A stretch of 64,000 bases of DNA from Myxococcales bacterium (GTDB lineage: Bacteria > Myxococcota_A > Polyangia > Palsa-1104 > JAEUJZ01), in the NCBI GenBank assembly GCA_016794365.1, contig JAEUKB010000085.1, positions 83,658-147,657 of the forward strand, in the 5' to 3' direction. The notes under the pieces were generated by a model, which did no database searches, was not told the DNA's origin, and worked only from the letters and a program-made list of their open reading frames with translations. Shown here piece after piece: positions 26,903 through 35,565 of this stretch (within the stretch, counting starts at the first letter, position 1; each line of letters opens with the position of its first letter). Made by a program: the position numbers and the translations under genes.

Positions 26903-28798
26903 CTATCTCGTGTACTGATCGAGCAAGTCCAGGATCTGCTGCGCAGACTGTTCCGCAGACAGCGCGGTCGTATCCAGGCGCAGTTCGGGGGACTCCGGCG
27001 GCTCATAGGGAGAGTCAATTCCCGTAAAGTTTTTGAGCTGCTTGGCGCGGGCTTTTTTGTACAGACCTTTGGGATCGCGGCGCTCGGCCTCAGCGACGGG
27101 CGTATCGATGAAGATCTCCAGGAATTCATCGGATGAAAACAGGCCCCGCGCCATCGCGCGATCGGAACGGAATGGCGAAATAAACGCCACCAGCACGATG
27201 AGTCCCGCATCCACCATCAGCTTCGCAACTTCCGCAACCCGCCGGATGTTTTCTACGCGATCCGCTGCGGTAAATCCCAAGTCCTTGCTGAGCCCGTGCC
27301 GGATGTTGTCACCATCGAGAAGATAGGTATGACGACCCTGCGCATAGAGCTTTTTTTCCAGCAGGTTTGCAATCGTGGACTTGCCCGATCCTGACAGTCC
27401 GGTAAACCACAGCACGCACGGCTGCTGTCCTTTTTGCGCGGCGCGCGTCTCTTTGTTCAGATCGAGCGCCTGCCAGTGAATGTTGTCCGCCCGTCGCAGC
27501 GCGAAGTGAACCAGACCCGCCGCAGCGGTTGCGTTGCTGATGCGATCGATCAGGATGAAGCCTCCGGTTTCCCGGTTTTCCTGATACGGATCAAACGTAA
27601 TCGCGCGATCAATACTCAGGTTACAGACTGCGATCTCATTGAGTCCGAGTGTGCGCGCAGCAACCTGCTCGAGCGTGTTCACATTGACCTTGTGACGAAG
27701 CGAAGTCACCGTCGCTGTAGCAAGCTGAGTCCCCATCTTTATCAAGTACGGACGCCCCGGCAAAAGAGGCTCCTCTTGCATCCAGATGAGCGTGGCTTGT
27801 AGCTGATCTGCGCAGGTCGCTGGATGTGCTGGATCCACAAACACATCGCCTCTGCTCACATCGATTTCTTGGGTCAGGGAAACGGTCACAGACTGTCCAG
27901 CACAGGCCTGCTGCTGGATTCCGTTTGCGCCCCAGATCGAAGCCACTTCACCGATGATTCCCGACGGCATCACCCGCAGCTTGTCACCGGCTGACAGCAC
28001 GCCGCTTGCGATCATTCCTGAAAAGCCCCGGAAGTCTTGATGCGGACGATTCACCCACTGAACGGGAAGTCGTAGCGGCTGACTCTGCTGCGTAACAGAC
28101 ACTTCCACCGTTTCCAAATGCTCCAGCAGACAGGGCCCCTGATAGTACGGAGTCTGGCTACTGCGCGCGGTGATGTTGTCGCCTTTCAGCGCCGAAATTG
28201 GAATCGCCAGCACGTCGGACAGACCGATGCGCGCAGCAAACTGAGCGTACTCCTTTTGGATCGCAGAAAAGACCGCTTCATCAAATCCCACTGCGTCCAT
28301 TTTGTTGATCGCCAGCACGACCTTCCGAATGCCCAGCAGAGACACCAGATAGCTGTGTCTGCGGGTCTGGACGAGCACTCCTTTTCGCGCATCAATGAGC
28401 AGAATCGCCAGCTCACAGTTGCTCGCGGCGGTCACCATGTTGCGGGTGTACTGCTCATGTCCCGGTGTGTCTGCGACGATAAACTTGCGCTTGTCGGTGG
28501 AAAAGAAGCGGTACGCAACATCAATGGTGATGCCTTGCTCGCGCTCTGCAGCCAGACCATCCACCAGCAGAGACAGATCCAGATCTTCGCTGTGCGGATT
28601 CCGTTTCTTCGACTCTGCTTCGATCGCAGCCAGATGATCCGCAAAGATCAGCTTCGATTCATACAGCAGCCTTCCGATCAGCGTGCTCTTGCCATCATCG
28701 ACGCTGCCGCAGGTCATAAAGCGCAGCAGGCTCTTTCCTTCATGCGCTTTCAGATACTGCTCGATGTCAGCCGCGATCAGCTCGGACTTGTGAGCCAT
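26903..28798 (-). CDS. cysNC: Bifunctional sulfate adenylyltransferase large subunit/APS kinase
   Basis: 631 residues. The N-terminal ~430 residues are CysN, a GTPase related to elongation factor 1A: GSVDDGKST (31-39), ADTPGHEQYTRNM and AINKMD. It couples GTP hydrolysis to ATP-sulfate adenylylation by CysD. The C-terminal ~180 residues are CysC, with P-loop FTGLSGSGKST and DGDNIRHGL, which phosphorylates APS to PAPS. The start codon overlaps the cysD stop as TAATG. It is part of the cassette that interrupts the kinase. PAPS could serve cysteine synthesis or sulfation; no cysH is in view. Confidence 0.95.
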   Translation of the reverse strand: MAHKSELIAADIEQYLKAHEGKSLLRFMTCGSVDDGKSTLIGRLLYESKLIFADHLAAIEAESKKRNPHSEDLDLSLLVDGLAAEREQGITIDVAYRFFSTDKRKFIVADTPGHEQYTRNMVTAASNCELAILLIDARKGVLVQTRRHSYLVSLLGIRKVVLAINKMDAVGFDEAVFSAIQKEYAQFAARIGLSDVLAIPISALKGDNITARSSQTPYYQGPCLLEHLETVEVSVTQQSQPLRLPVQWVNRPHQDFRGFSGMIASGVLSAGDKLRVMPSGIIGEVASIWGANGIQQQACAGQSVTVSLTQEIDVSRGDVFVDPAHPATCADQLQATLIWMQEEPLLPGRPYLIKMGTQLATATVTSLRHKVNVNTLEQVAARTLGLNEIAVCNLSIDRAITFDPYQENRETGGFILIDRISNATAAAGLVHFALRRADNIHWQALDLNKETRAAQKGQQPCVLWFTGLSGSGKSTIANLLEKKLYAQGRHTYLLDGDNIRHGLSKDLGFTAADRVENIRRVAEVAKLMVDAGLIVLVAFISPFRSDRAMARGLFSSDEFLEIFIDTPVAEAERRDPKGLYKKARAKQLKNFTGIDSPYEPPESPELRLDTTALSAEQSAQQILDLLDQYTR

Positions 28799-29697
28799 TA
28801 GAAGTATCCTTCCTGCTTCTTTTTTTCCATCGAGGCCGCTTGATCATGATCGATGGCGCGTCCCTGCCGTTCCGATGTCGTCGTCAAGAGCATCTCTTGA
28901 ATGATCGCGGGCAGCGTGTCTGCATCACTCTCAATCGCGCCGGTCAGGGGATAGCAGCCGAGCGTACGGAAGCGGACTCTCTTGCGCTGCGGAGTCTCTC
29001 CTTCCCGCAGTGGCAAGCGATCATCATCCACCATCAGGAGCATTCCGCTGCGCTCGACCACCGGACGCTCTGCCGCAAAGTAGAGCGGCACGATCGGAAT
29101 CTGTTCCAGATAGATGTACTGCCACACATCCAGCTCGGTCCAGTTCGACAACGGAAAGACGCGAATGCTCTCTCCCTTGCGCTTGCGCGTGTTGTAAAGC
29201 CGCCACAGCTCGGGACGCTGATTCTTCGGATCCCAGCGATGATCCGCACTCCGAAAGGAAAACACTCGCTCTTTGGCGCGTGACTTTTCTTCGTCGCGGC
29301 GCGCTCCCCCAATCGCTGCATCAAAGCCATGCAGATCGAGCGCCCGCTTGAGCGCTTGCGTCTTCATCACATCGGTATGAACCGACGATCCATGCGTAAT
29401 CGGACTGATCCCCGCAGCGAGTCCTTCCTGATGAATGTAGACAATCAGGTTCAGTCCTTCTTTCTGCGCCACTTGATCGCGAAACGAGATCATCTCGCGA
29501 AACTTCCAGGTCGTATCAATGTGCAGCAGTGGAAACGGAATCCGTCCCGGTGCAAACGCCTTCTTGGCCAGGTGCAGCATCACCGAGCTGTCCTTGCCAA
29601 TCGAGTACATCATCACAGGATGTTCGCACTCTGCGACGACTTCTCGCAGGATGTGAATGCTCTCTGCTTCGAGCCGTTGTAGATGGGTCAGCGACAT
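28798..29697 (-). CDS. cysD: Sulfate adenylyltransferase small subunit
   Basis: 299 residues, usual length. PP-loop-type adenylyltransferase of the PAPS-reductase fold: MMYSIGKDSSVMLHLAKKAF gives the SxGKDS loop, and RRDEEKSRAKERVFSFR and NQRPELWRLYN are conserved CysD segments. With CysN it forms APS from sulfate and ATP. GGAGAGAGC precedes the ATG. First gene of the operon; the promoter must lie in 29698-29947. Confidence 0.95.
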   Translation of the reverse strand: MSLTHLQRLEAESIHILREVVAECEHPVMMYSIGKDSSVMLHLAKKAFAPGRIPFPLLHIDTTWKFREMISFRDQVAQKEGLNLIVYIHQEGLAAGISPITHGSSVHTDVMKTQALKRALDLHGFDAAIGGARRDEEKSRAKERVFSFRSADHRWDPKNQRPELWRLYNTRKRKGESIRVFPLSNWTELDVWQYIYLEQIPIVPLYFAAERPVVERSGMLLMVDDDRLPLREGETPQRKRVRFRTLGCYPLTGAIESDADTLPAIIQEMLLTTTSERQGRAIDHDQAASMEKKKQEGYF

Positions 29698-29947
29698 GCT
29701 CTCTCCGATTCGGTAGTGGTCCTACAACGCCCGCGCAAAAAAGTCAGCAGTGAACTTTGTCAGACCCAAGTAGCCCAGTGCGATATAATATTAGGCATCT
29801 ACTATGATTCATATTTGCTGAGCTGTTCTCTGCTTCCTCTTTGTGTCCGCAGCGCTGCTGCATCGATCGAACACAGCGCATCGTCCAGTGCGTCTCATGC
29901 GCGATACAGTCTTGCGACTCTGCGCTGAATCCCGCATCGTCATAGAG
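29698..29947. promoter_or_regulatory. Divergent intergenic region, cysD and CLC genes
   Basis: About 250 bp, AT-rich at its centre (around 29780-29820). TATAAT at 29784-29789 on the plus strand is a possible -10, but no good -35 sits 17 bp upstream. No crcB-type fluoride riboswitch core was recognised ahead of the CLC gene, and no tRNA or small ORF was recognised. Confidence 0.4.
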
Positions 29948-31225
29948 ATGACGCGACACCTTGACCTTCGCCGCTTGGGCCAGTGGATTGTGCTGGGTCA
30001 CGTCGTGGGAGTCGTCTGTGGTGCAGGCGCTGCGCTGTTTCTGTGGCTGCTTGATCTGGCCACGCACACCCGCAGCCAGCATCCGCAGATCGTGTATGCG
30101 CTGCCGCTTGCGGGACTCTTGATCGGCTGGTTTTATCAGCGCGTTGGTCAGTCGGTGAAAGCCGGAAACAATCTGGTGATCGATACGATCTCGGACAACG
30201 GTCCAGAGATTCCGCTGCGGATGGCTCCGCTGGTGCTGATGGGAACGGTCCTGACGCATCTGTTTGGCGGCAGTGCCGGACGAGAAGGAACCGCCGTGCA
30301 GCTGGGTGCCAGCCTGACGGACTTTCTGTCGCATCGGCTGCGGCTGTCTGTCACGCTACGTCGCCAGCTTCTGTGCGCTGGGGTTGCGGGCGGATTCGGT
30401 GCGGTGTTTGGGACACCGATTGCTGGGCTGATCTTCGGACTCGAGTTCGTCGTGCTCGGACGGATTGAGTATGAAGCGCTGGTTCCTTCCTTGATTGCGG
30501 CGCTGATTGGGGATCTGGTGACACGCTCGCTCGGAATCATTCACACCAGCTATCCGATTCCTGCTGCGCTGCCGCTGTCGCCGCTGCTGCTTGGGAAGTG
30601 GCTGCTGTTTTCCATCGCGGTTGCACTGACATCGACGCTGTTTATTGAGCTGACTCATGTTCTTAAAAAGCAAAGCGAGCGATTCCTTCCGCAGCTCTCT
30701 GTTCGCATGATGATGGGCGGTCTGTGTGTGGTGGGTCTGTGGAAGCTGTCTGGAACCGATGATTATTTGGGCTTGGGAGTCCCAACCATCGTCCGTGCGT
30801 TTTCCGATCCGACGCTTCCTTCCTATTCCTTTGCGGCCAAGCTGATCTTTACTGCGCTGACGCTGGGTGCGGGCTTTTTGGGTGGAGAAGTCACCCCGCT
30901 CTTCTTCATCGGAGCGGCGCTGGGCAATGTCCTTTCGCAGGCGCTGGGAATTCCGCTTGCGCTGGGTGCGGGCGTCGGTCTGGCGGCTGTGTTTGCGGCC
31001 TCTGCGAACACTCCGCTGGCGCTGTCTGTGATGGCTGTGGAGCTTCTGGGAGCCCACGTCCTACCGCACGTTGTCATTGTCTGCGTGCTGTCCTATCTGC
31101 TCTGTGGACATCGCAGCATCTACATAGCGCAGCGAATGTTTCGTACCAAGTCAGGTACGCAGCTTGCGCAAGCGGCCACGCTTCGTCATGACGTAACGGA
31201 ACCGTCCAAGCAAGCAGACTCCTGA
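29948..31225 (+). CDS. CLC-family antiporter, CLC-F (fluoride/proton) type
   Basis: 425 residues from ATG 29948; an upstream ATG at 29897 is possible. About ten hydrophobic segments. The gating glutamate lies in GGSAGREGTAVQLG. In place of the chloride-selectivity motif GSGIP the protein reads KAGNNLVIDT. GNNL together with GREGT is characteristic of the CLC-F branch, which exports fluoride in exchange for protons, rather than chloride transporters. The conserved VAGGFGAVFGTPIAG and later FLGGEVTPLFF segments are present. It is divergent from cysD within the inserted cassette. Specificity is inferred from motifs only. Confidence 0.8.
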   Translation: MTRHLDLRRLGQWIVLGHVVGVVCGAGAALFLWLLDLATHTRSQHPQIVYALPLAGLLIGWFYQRVGQSVKAGNNLVIDTISDNGPEIPLRMAPLVLMGTVLTHLFGGSAGREGTAVQLGASLTDFLSHRLRLSVTLRRQLLCAGVAGGFGAVFGTPIAGLIFGLEFVVLGRIEYEALVPSLIAALIGDLVTRSLGIIHTSYPIPAALPLSPLLLGKWLLFSIAVALTSTLFIELTHVLKKQSERFLPQLSVRMMMGGLCVVGLWKLSGTDDYLGLGVPTIVRAFSDPTLPSYSFAAKLIFTALTLGAGFLGGEVTPLFFIGAALGNVLSQALGIPLALGAGVGLAAVFAASANTPLALSVMAVELLGAHVLPHVVIVCVLSYLLCGHRSIYIAQRMFRTKSGTQLAQAATLRHDVTEPSKQADS

Positions 31226-31245
31226 TCCAACGTAGACCCGGATCA
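31223..31245 (+). terminator. Hairpin at the end of the CLC gene, no T-tract
   Basis: TGATCC (31223-31228) and GGATCA (31240-31245) form a perfect 6-bp stem with an 11-nt loop; the stem includes the stop codon. There is no run of T after it, so it may act only as a weak or Rho-assisted terminator. Confidence 0.3.
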
Positions 31246-31338
31246 GAGCTGCGTGCATTCCCTCCCACTTCCGATTCAGCCAAGCAGCAATTCACTGATC
31301 CGACGGAAGCCGCGCAGCGCAGATGGTCCTGCGCAAGC

Positions 31339-31347
31339 AGCCGTCTA
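31339..31347 (+). repeat. Right copy of the 9-bp direct repeat AGCCGTCTA
   Basis: Identical to 26756-26764. The kinase frame resumes here with Asn (AAC at 31347) directly after the restored Pro-Ser. Confidence 0.85.
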
Positions 31348-34067
31348 ACATCATGATCGAACAGCGCACGGATGGACGCTTTCGTCCGGTGCTGATGGAC
31401 TTCGGTCTGGCGCGCGAAAGTGGCGATTCCCATGGGCTTACAGAGTCGGGAGCCGTGATGGGAACACCGGCGTATATGTCGCCAGAACAAGCACGCGGAG
31501 AAGCGCGACGACTGGATCGCCGCAGCGATGTCTACAGCTTGGGCGCGACGCTGTATGAAGTGCTGGTTGGGAGGACTCCCTTTGAAGATCAGACCGTGAT
31601 CAACATCTTGCTGAAGGTGATGAATGATCCGCCGACTCCGCTGCGGAGCATCGATCCGCAGATTCCGGAATCGATCGAGCTGGTGGTCAGCAAGTGTCTG
31701 AACAAGGAACCCGAGCAGCGTTATCAGACGGCAAGAGCGCTCGCAGAGGATCTCGGTCGGTATCTGTCTAGTCAGCGCGTCCAGGCCAAGCGACTGAGCT
31801 ATTCCTATCGGTTGGGATACTGGGCACGACAGAATCGTACGCTGGCAGCAGTGGCAGCGCTTCTGTGTGTGGCCGTGATGGCCGCCATAGGAATCGCTGT
31901 CCGCGCACGGATCATTTCTGTCCAAAAGGAACGTCGCGCCAAAGAACAAGCCGAGCTTTCCCGTCGGATTGGGCAGTCTGTTCAGGATCTCGAGTGGGTG
32001 GCACGCACCGCGTATCTGCTGCCGATTCATGACACTTCTTATGAACAACAGCTCGTGCGCGATCGCATGACAGAGATCGAGCAAGCGCTGCAAGAACACA
32101 AGGACATTGGGCCTCGGTTACAAGCGTACGCACGCGGACGTGGACTGCTGGCGCTGCATGACTTTGGGGCTGCCCGACGAGAGTTGGCCCAAGCAGAGCA
32201 GCTCGGACATGTCGATCTGGAGCTGGACTATGCACTAGGCCGCGCGCTCGGAGAGCTGTATTCCCAAGCGCTCGATGATGCGCGCAGAAGCGGAGACAAG
32301 AGCTTCTTTGAAAAGCGCAAGGCAGAGCTGGATGAAGAGCTGCTTCGTCCGGCGCTGCGCTATCTGGAACGGAGTCGTGGACTGCGCAGTGTCTCGTCTC
32401 TGTATGTCGAAGGACTGATTGCCTACTTTCAGCAGCAGTACGAGCCCGCGCTGGCACGCGCAGAGCAAGCGCACAAGCTTGCACCGTGGCTGTATGAAGC
32501 GGTCAAGCTAAGCGGAGATGTCTTTCTAGCGCGAGCCCGGACAGAGCGCGATCGCGGCGAGCACGATCATGCAGAGCAGAGCTTTGCAGAGTCCGTTCGG
32601 CGCTACAAACAGGCCGCAGAGATTGGCCGCAGCGATCACCAGGTTCATGAAGCACTGGCCGAAGCCTATATCCGCTGGGAAGAGCTGGACTACTTCCGAG
32701 GAAAGAGTCCCGAAGCGCATCTGCAAGAAGCCCTCAGCGCAGCCGATCAAGCCCTACGCGCCAGCCCCAAAGCGTCCCACGGCCACACCAAGAAAGCGTT
32801 TGCATACTCGTTCTTTGCAGATTATCTCAAACAGAAAAACCGCATTCAAGAAGCCATCCACACCCGAAATGATCAGATCAAAGAATCGGATCATGCCATT
32901 CATCTACACCCAAGCGATGCATACACTCATCTGATCAAGGGAATCGCGCTGCATCGCGCGGCAGAGCTAACAATACAAAATCAAGAACAGCTTCTAAAAG
33001 ACTCACAAGAACAGATCCGTTTATCGATCAAGATCAATCCCAGATTTCCCTGGGCATACAACGACTATGCCATTGCACTTTTGGCCGAAGCCAAGCTCAA
33101 GCAACAGTCGAATCACAGCCCCATTGAAACCATCCAGCAAGCCGTACAGCGTGCCGAGCAAGCGCTGGCGATTGATCCTGGCTATATTTATGCACTCAAC
33201 ACCATAACTGCGGCCAGTCTGCGGGCCAGCACTTGGCTGATCGAGCATGGCCAAGATCCCAGCACCTGGATCCACAAAGGCCTCGATGCAGCTGAGCAAG
33301 CACTGAAGATCAATAAGAATTACTCTTTTGCTTATGGAAACATTGGAACCATTTTGATGAATAAAGCATTATTTGAGCTGCTTTCAGATATATCAATATC
33401 AAACACAAAATCATCGAGCATAAAATCATTTCAATCAATGACAAACATCTCAGGACCGTCATCAGAATCACAAAGTTATATTGCAATTGTTACTCATTTT
33501 GAAGCTCAACAACTAATCATTCGCAATATCGATCCATCAAAAACAATAGAAGCAGGATTCAATGCACTTAAATCATGCATTCATGATCCCAACTTGGATC
33601 CATATTGCCAAGATGCAGAAGCTCGCCTTCTTTCAGCGAAAGCTGAATGGATGATGCGAAATAAGCAAGAATTTCAGCAAACGCTAGAGCAGGCATATCA
33701 ACTATCCAGGATAGTTATACAGAGCTTAGGAGATGAGCCCGACGCTCTATTATCGCATGCAGAGATTGCCTTACAGCTCCTCTCCGCTGGAGGGTTCCGA
33801 TTGAATAGGTTACGTATACTCACGATGTTCCAGGAAAGCCTGAATGGTCTAGACAGAGCACTGAAGAGCCAAGTGGGCTGGCCGCGAGCATTGGTGGTCA
33901 AAGGGGCGCTGCTGCAGCTGCGGGCGCAGGGGGAAAGGGGTCCGCAGCGGCGGGTGACGCTGGTGGCGGCACAGGCGGCGCTGCGCGAAGGACTGGGAGG
34001 AAATCCGCTGCTCAAGCGGAAGTACCAAGCCACGCTGGATGAGGTCGAGCGTCAGCTTTCGCAGTAG
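31347..34067 (+). pseudogene. Ser/Thr protein kinase, C-terminal half with TM and TPR region
   Basis: Continuation of the kinase cut at 26764. About 906 residues begin NIMIEQRTDGRF, then VLMDFGLARE (DFG), GTPAYMSPEQARG (APE region) and DVYSLGATLYEVLVGRTPFE. A membrane segment (LAAVAALLCVAVMAAIGIAV) follows, then ~650 residues of TPR-like helices, presumably periplasmic. An ATG at 31323 inside the insert could start a truncated product that lacks the N-lobe and the HRD loop. Part of the TPR region (about 33301-33780) is far more AT-rich than its flanks. Joined to the N-half, the protein would be about 1,166 residues. Confidence 0.85.
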
Positions 34068-34132
34068 AAACGGACTGACATGTTCGGGGACAGAGCGCAC
34101 AGACTCGGCGCGCGCCAGGATGCGGAAGCGCG

Positions 34133-35212
34133 CTAGTTGGCGACGCAGTCACCGGCGGCGTTGGTCAGGGTGCAAGGACGAGCGCTCAGCAGCACGCGCT
34201 GATGGCTGCTGTTACACGCCACAAAGCGAGACGGACACTGCGCTTTGATGATGGCCAAGCGCGAAAGCAGGATCGAGTTGGTGCTGCGATACTCTGTCTC
34301 GTTGAAGCAGGACGCACCGTTTTCGCCCCAGAATGCCTCCATCGTGGCGTAGGTCTGGTTGGTGTCGGGATGAATGCCGACGCGATCAGAGACGTGGATC
34401 GTCGTAACCCCCTGCGCGGCATCATAGCCGGTGGTCAGCGGGCTGCCCGATCCACAGACATCATCGCGCTTCATCCGCGTACATGCCTGGTGAACCGAAG
34501 CCATCGACACCCCGGAACGCGTTCCCCACGGACCGTAACCCCACTCGACACAGCCACCGATGGCATCGTGCGAGCAGCCAAGCGTGATGGCGTTGGCATC
34601 GCTGGTCTTGCTGCCGTTCAGGTTCCAGCGGACACCGCCAATCGGGATCATGGTCTCGTAGACAACCTGCGTCTGGGTCGCCGTCTTGGATGATCCTGCC
34701 ACCAGCACCTCACGCGGACACAGACCCACAGCGGCGGAAGGATCGTCGGCACTGGCGGGCAGCCACTCTGTGCTGTAGCGGCCAAATGAGCCATCCGTTG
34801 CCACCGAAGCCGACGTGATCCGCAGCGTTCCGGCGAGCGGAGCGGCCACCGTCAAGACCAGCTCCACCCCGGCGTCTTCGGAATCGGCGCCAATCACCTG
34901 AAAGGTGCCCTGCCCGGTCGTCAGGTTCCGTGGATCAATCACCTGTCCGTTGTAGGCAATCGAGCTGACCTGCGCATAGGTCAGGCTGCTGCTGGTGCTG
35001 ACAAACCACATGCCGCCTGCATAGTACAGCCCGGTCACCGTCTGCCCATCCAGCGTCGCCGAAAACAGCTGGTTGTAGTTGCTGTTGGTCCACCCATCCC
35101 CACGCAGTCCTTGCTGAACAGCGTCCCGATCGGAAGTCGCAGGCTCTCCCCCGCAGCCACTTGCGATCACGCTGGCCAGACACAGAACAGAAAACATCTT
35201 GTGAAGCGACAT
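34133..35212 (-). CDS. ADYC-like cysteine-rich lipoprotein
   Basis: 359 residues. The start at 35212 is preferred over 35218 because AGGAG lies 6 bases before it but directly abuts the earlier ATG. The lipoprotein signal ends SVIASGC. The mature protein has many Cys and a segment HQACTRMKRDDVCGSG that resembles the ACTRM-ADYC-GDG motif of ADYC-domain proteins, which are common in myxobacteria and have no known function. An upstream beta-rich domain (about 40-160) and a C-terminal Cys cluster complete it. It is convergent with the interrupted kinase, and its upstream gap is full of tandem repeats. Confidence 0.65.
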   Translation of the reverse strand: MSLHKMFSVLCLASVIASGCGGEPATSDRDAVQQGLRGDGWTNSNYNQLFSATLDGQTVTGLYYAGGMWFVSTSSSLTYAQVSSIAYNGQVIDPRNLTTGQGTFQVIGADSEDAGVELVLTVAAPLAGTLRITSASVATDGSFGRYSTEWLPASADDPSAAVGLCPREVLVAGSSKTATQTQVVYETMIPIGGVRWNLNGSKTSDANAITLGCSHDAIGGCVEWGYGPWGTRSGVSMASVHQACTRMKRDDVCGSGSPLTTGYDAAQGVTTIHVSDRVGIHPDTNQTYATMEAFWGENGASCFNETEYRSTNSILLSRLAIIKAQCPSRFVACNSSHQRVLLSARPCTLTNAAGDCVAN

Positions 35213-35224
35213 CGTCATCTCCTG

Positions 35225-35263
35225 GTTGAACTTCTCTGTTGAACTTCTCTGTTGAATTTCTCT
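35225..35263. repeat. Three 13-bp tandem repeats (GTTGAACTTCTCT)
   Basis: Units at 35225-35237, 35238-35250 and 35251-35263; the third differs by one base (GTTGAATTTCTCT). It lies 12 bp upstream of the lipoprotein start codon. Confidence 0.9.
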
Positions 35264-35435
35264 ACCGGCGATTCATCCCAAAATACATGCCAACAGAATC
35301 TGTAGTTTCGTCGCTCAGCGGCCTTCATCACAGTGCAGAACGCACCAGATTCCCAACCCAACGAACACGCTTGGGAATCGCGCAGGAGCAGGCAGCAGAC
35401 AGGCTCCCAATCGCTACGTCAGACACCGAACAGCG

Positions 35436-35475
35436 TGTGACAGAGCCGCTGACACAACCCCTGTCACATGTGTCA
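35436..35475. promoter_or_regulatory. Interleaved TGTGACAG/CTGTCACA inverted repeats
   Basis: TGTGACAG (35436-35443) and CTGTCACA (35461-35468) form an 8-bp perfect inverted repeat with a 17-bp spacer. TGACACA (35450-35456) and TGTGTCA (35469-35475) form a second pair with a 12-bp spacer. Four related half-sites in 40 bp suggest a protein-binding region, possibly for the neighbouring FHA/AAA activator. No regulator is assigned. Confidence 0.4.
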
Positions 35476-35486
35476 CCCCGTGCCAG

Positions 35487-35542
35487 GACTCCCAAGCCGG
35501 GACTCCCAAGCCGGGACTCCCAAGCCGGGACTCCCAAGCCGG
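35487..35542. repeat. Four 14-bp tandem repeats (GACTCCCAAGCCGG)
   Basis: Four perfect copies, 35487-35500, 35501-35514, 35515-35528 and 35529-35542. They end 23 bp from the stop of the activator gene. Confidence 0.95.
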
Positions 35543-35565
35543 TACGTACACACGAGAGGGCGTTC

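Larger units (their letters stand above)
26765..31338. mobile_element. 4.57-kb inserted cassette carrying cysNC, cysD and a CLC-F-type antiporter
   Basis: The insert lies inside the kinase gene between two AGCCGTCTA copies. It holds cysNC and cysD on the minus strand and a CLC gene on the plus strand, with its own terminator-like hairpin at the left end. No transposase, integrase or recombinase is visible, and the outermost bases (CCGATGTTTCGC versus the complement of the right end, GCTTGCGCAGGA) do not form an inverted repeat. It may be cargo moved by an enzyme acting in trans, or a product of non-standard repair. An assembly join is a less likely alternative because the flanks re-form a perfect kinase frame. 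Confidence 0.8.
35213..35565. other. 353-bp repeat-rich gap upstream of the ADYC-like gene
   Basis: No gene is supported. The gap holds two unrelated tandem arrays (35225-35263 and 35487-35542) and an interleaved inverted-repeat cluster (35436-35475) that could be an operator. Any promoter for the lipoprotein gene should lie here, but no clear -10/-35 or -24/-12 pair was recognised. Confidence 0.6.

Noticed and set aside
29784..29789. TATAAT as a firm promoter
   Set aside because: No matching -35 at proper distance; kept only as a note.
31323..31346. Independent kinase gene starting at 31323
   Set aside because: Its first codons are cassette sequence and it lacks the N-lobe and HRD loop; it is the tail of the split gene.
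34068..34132. Terminator between the kinase and the ADYC-like gene
   Set aside because: GC-rich complementarity without T-tract; not convincing.
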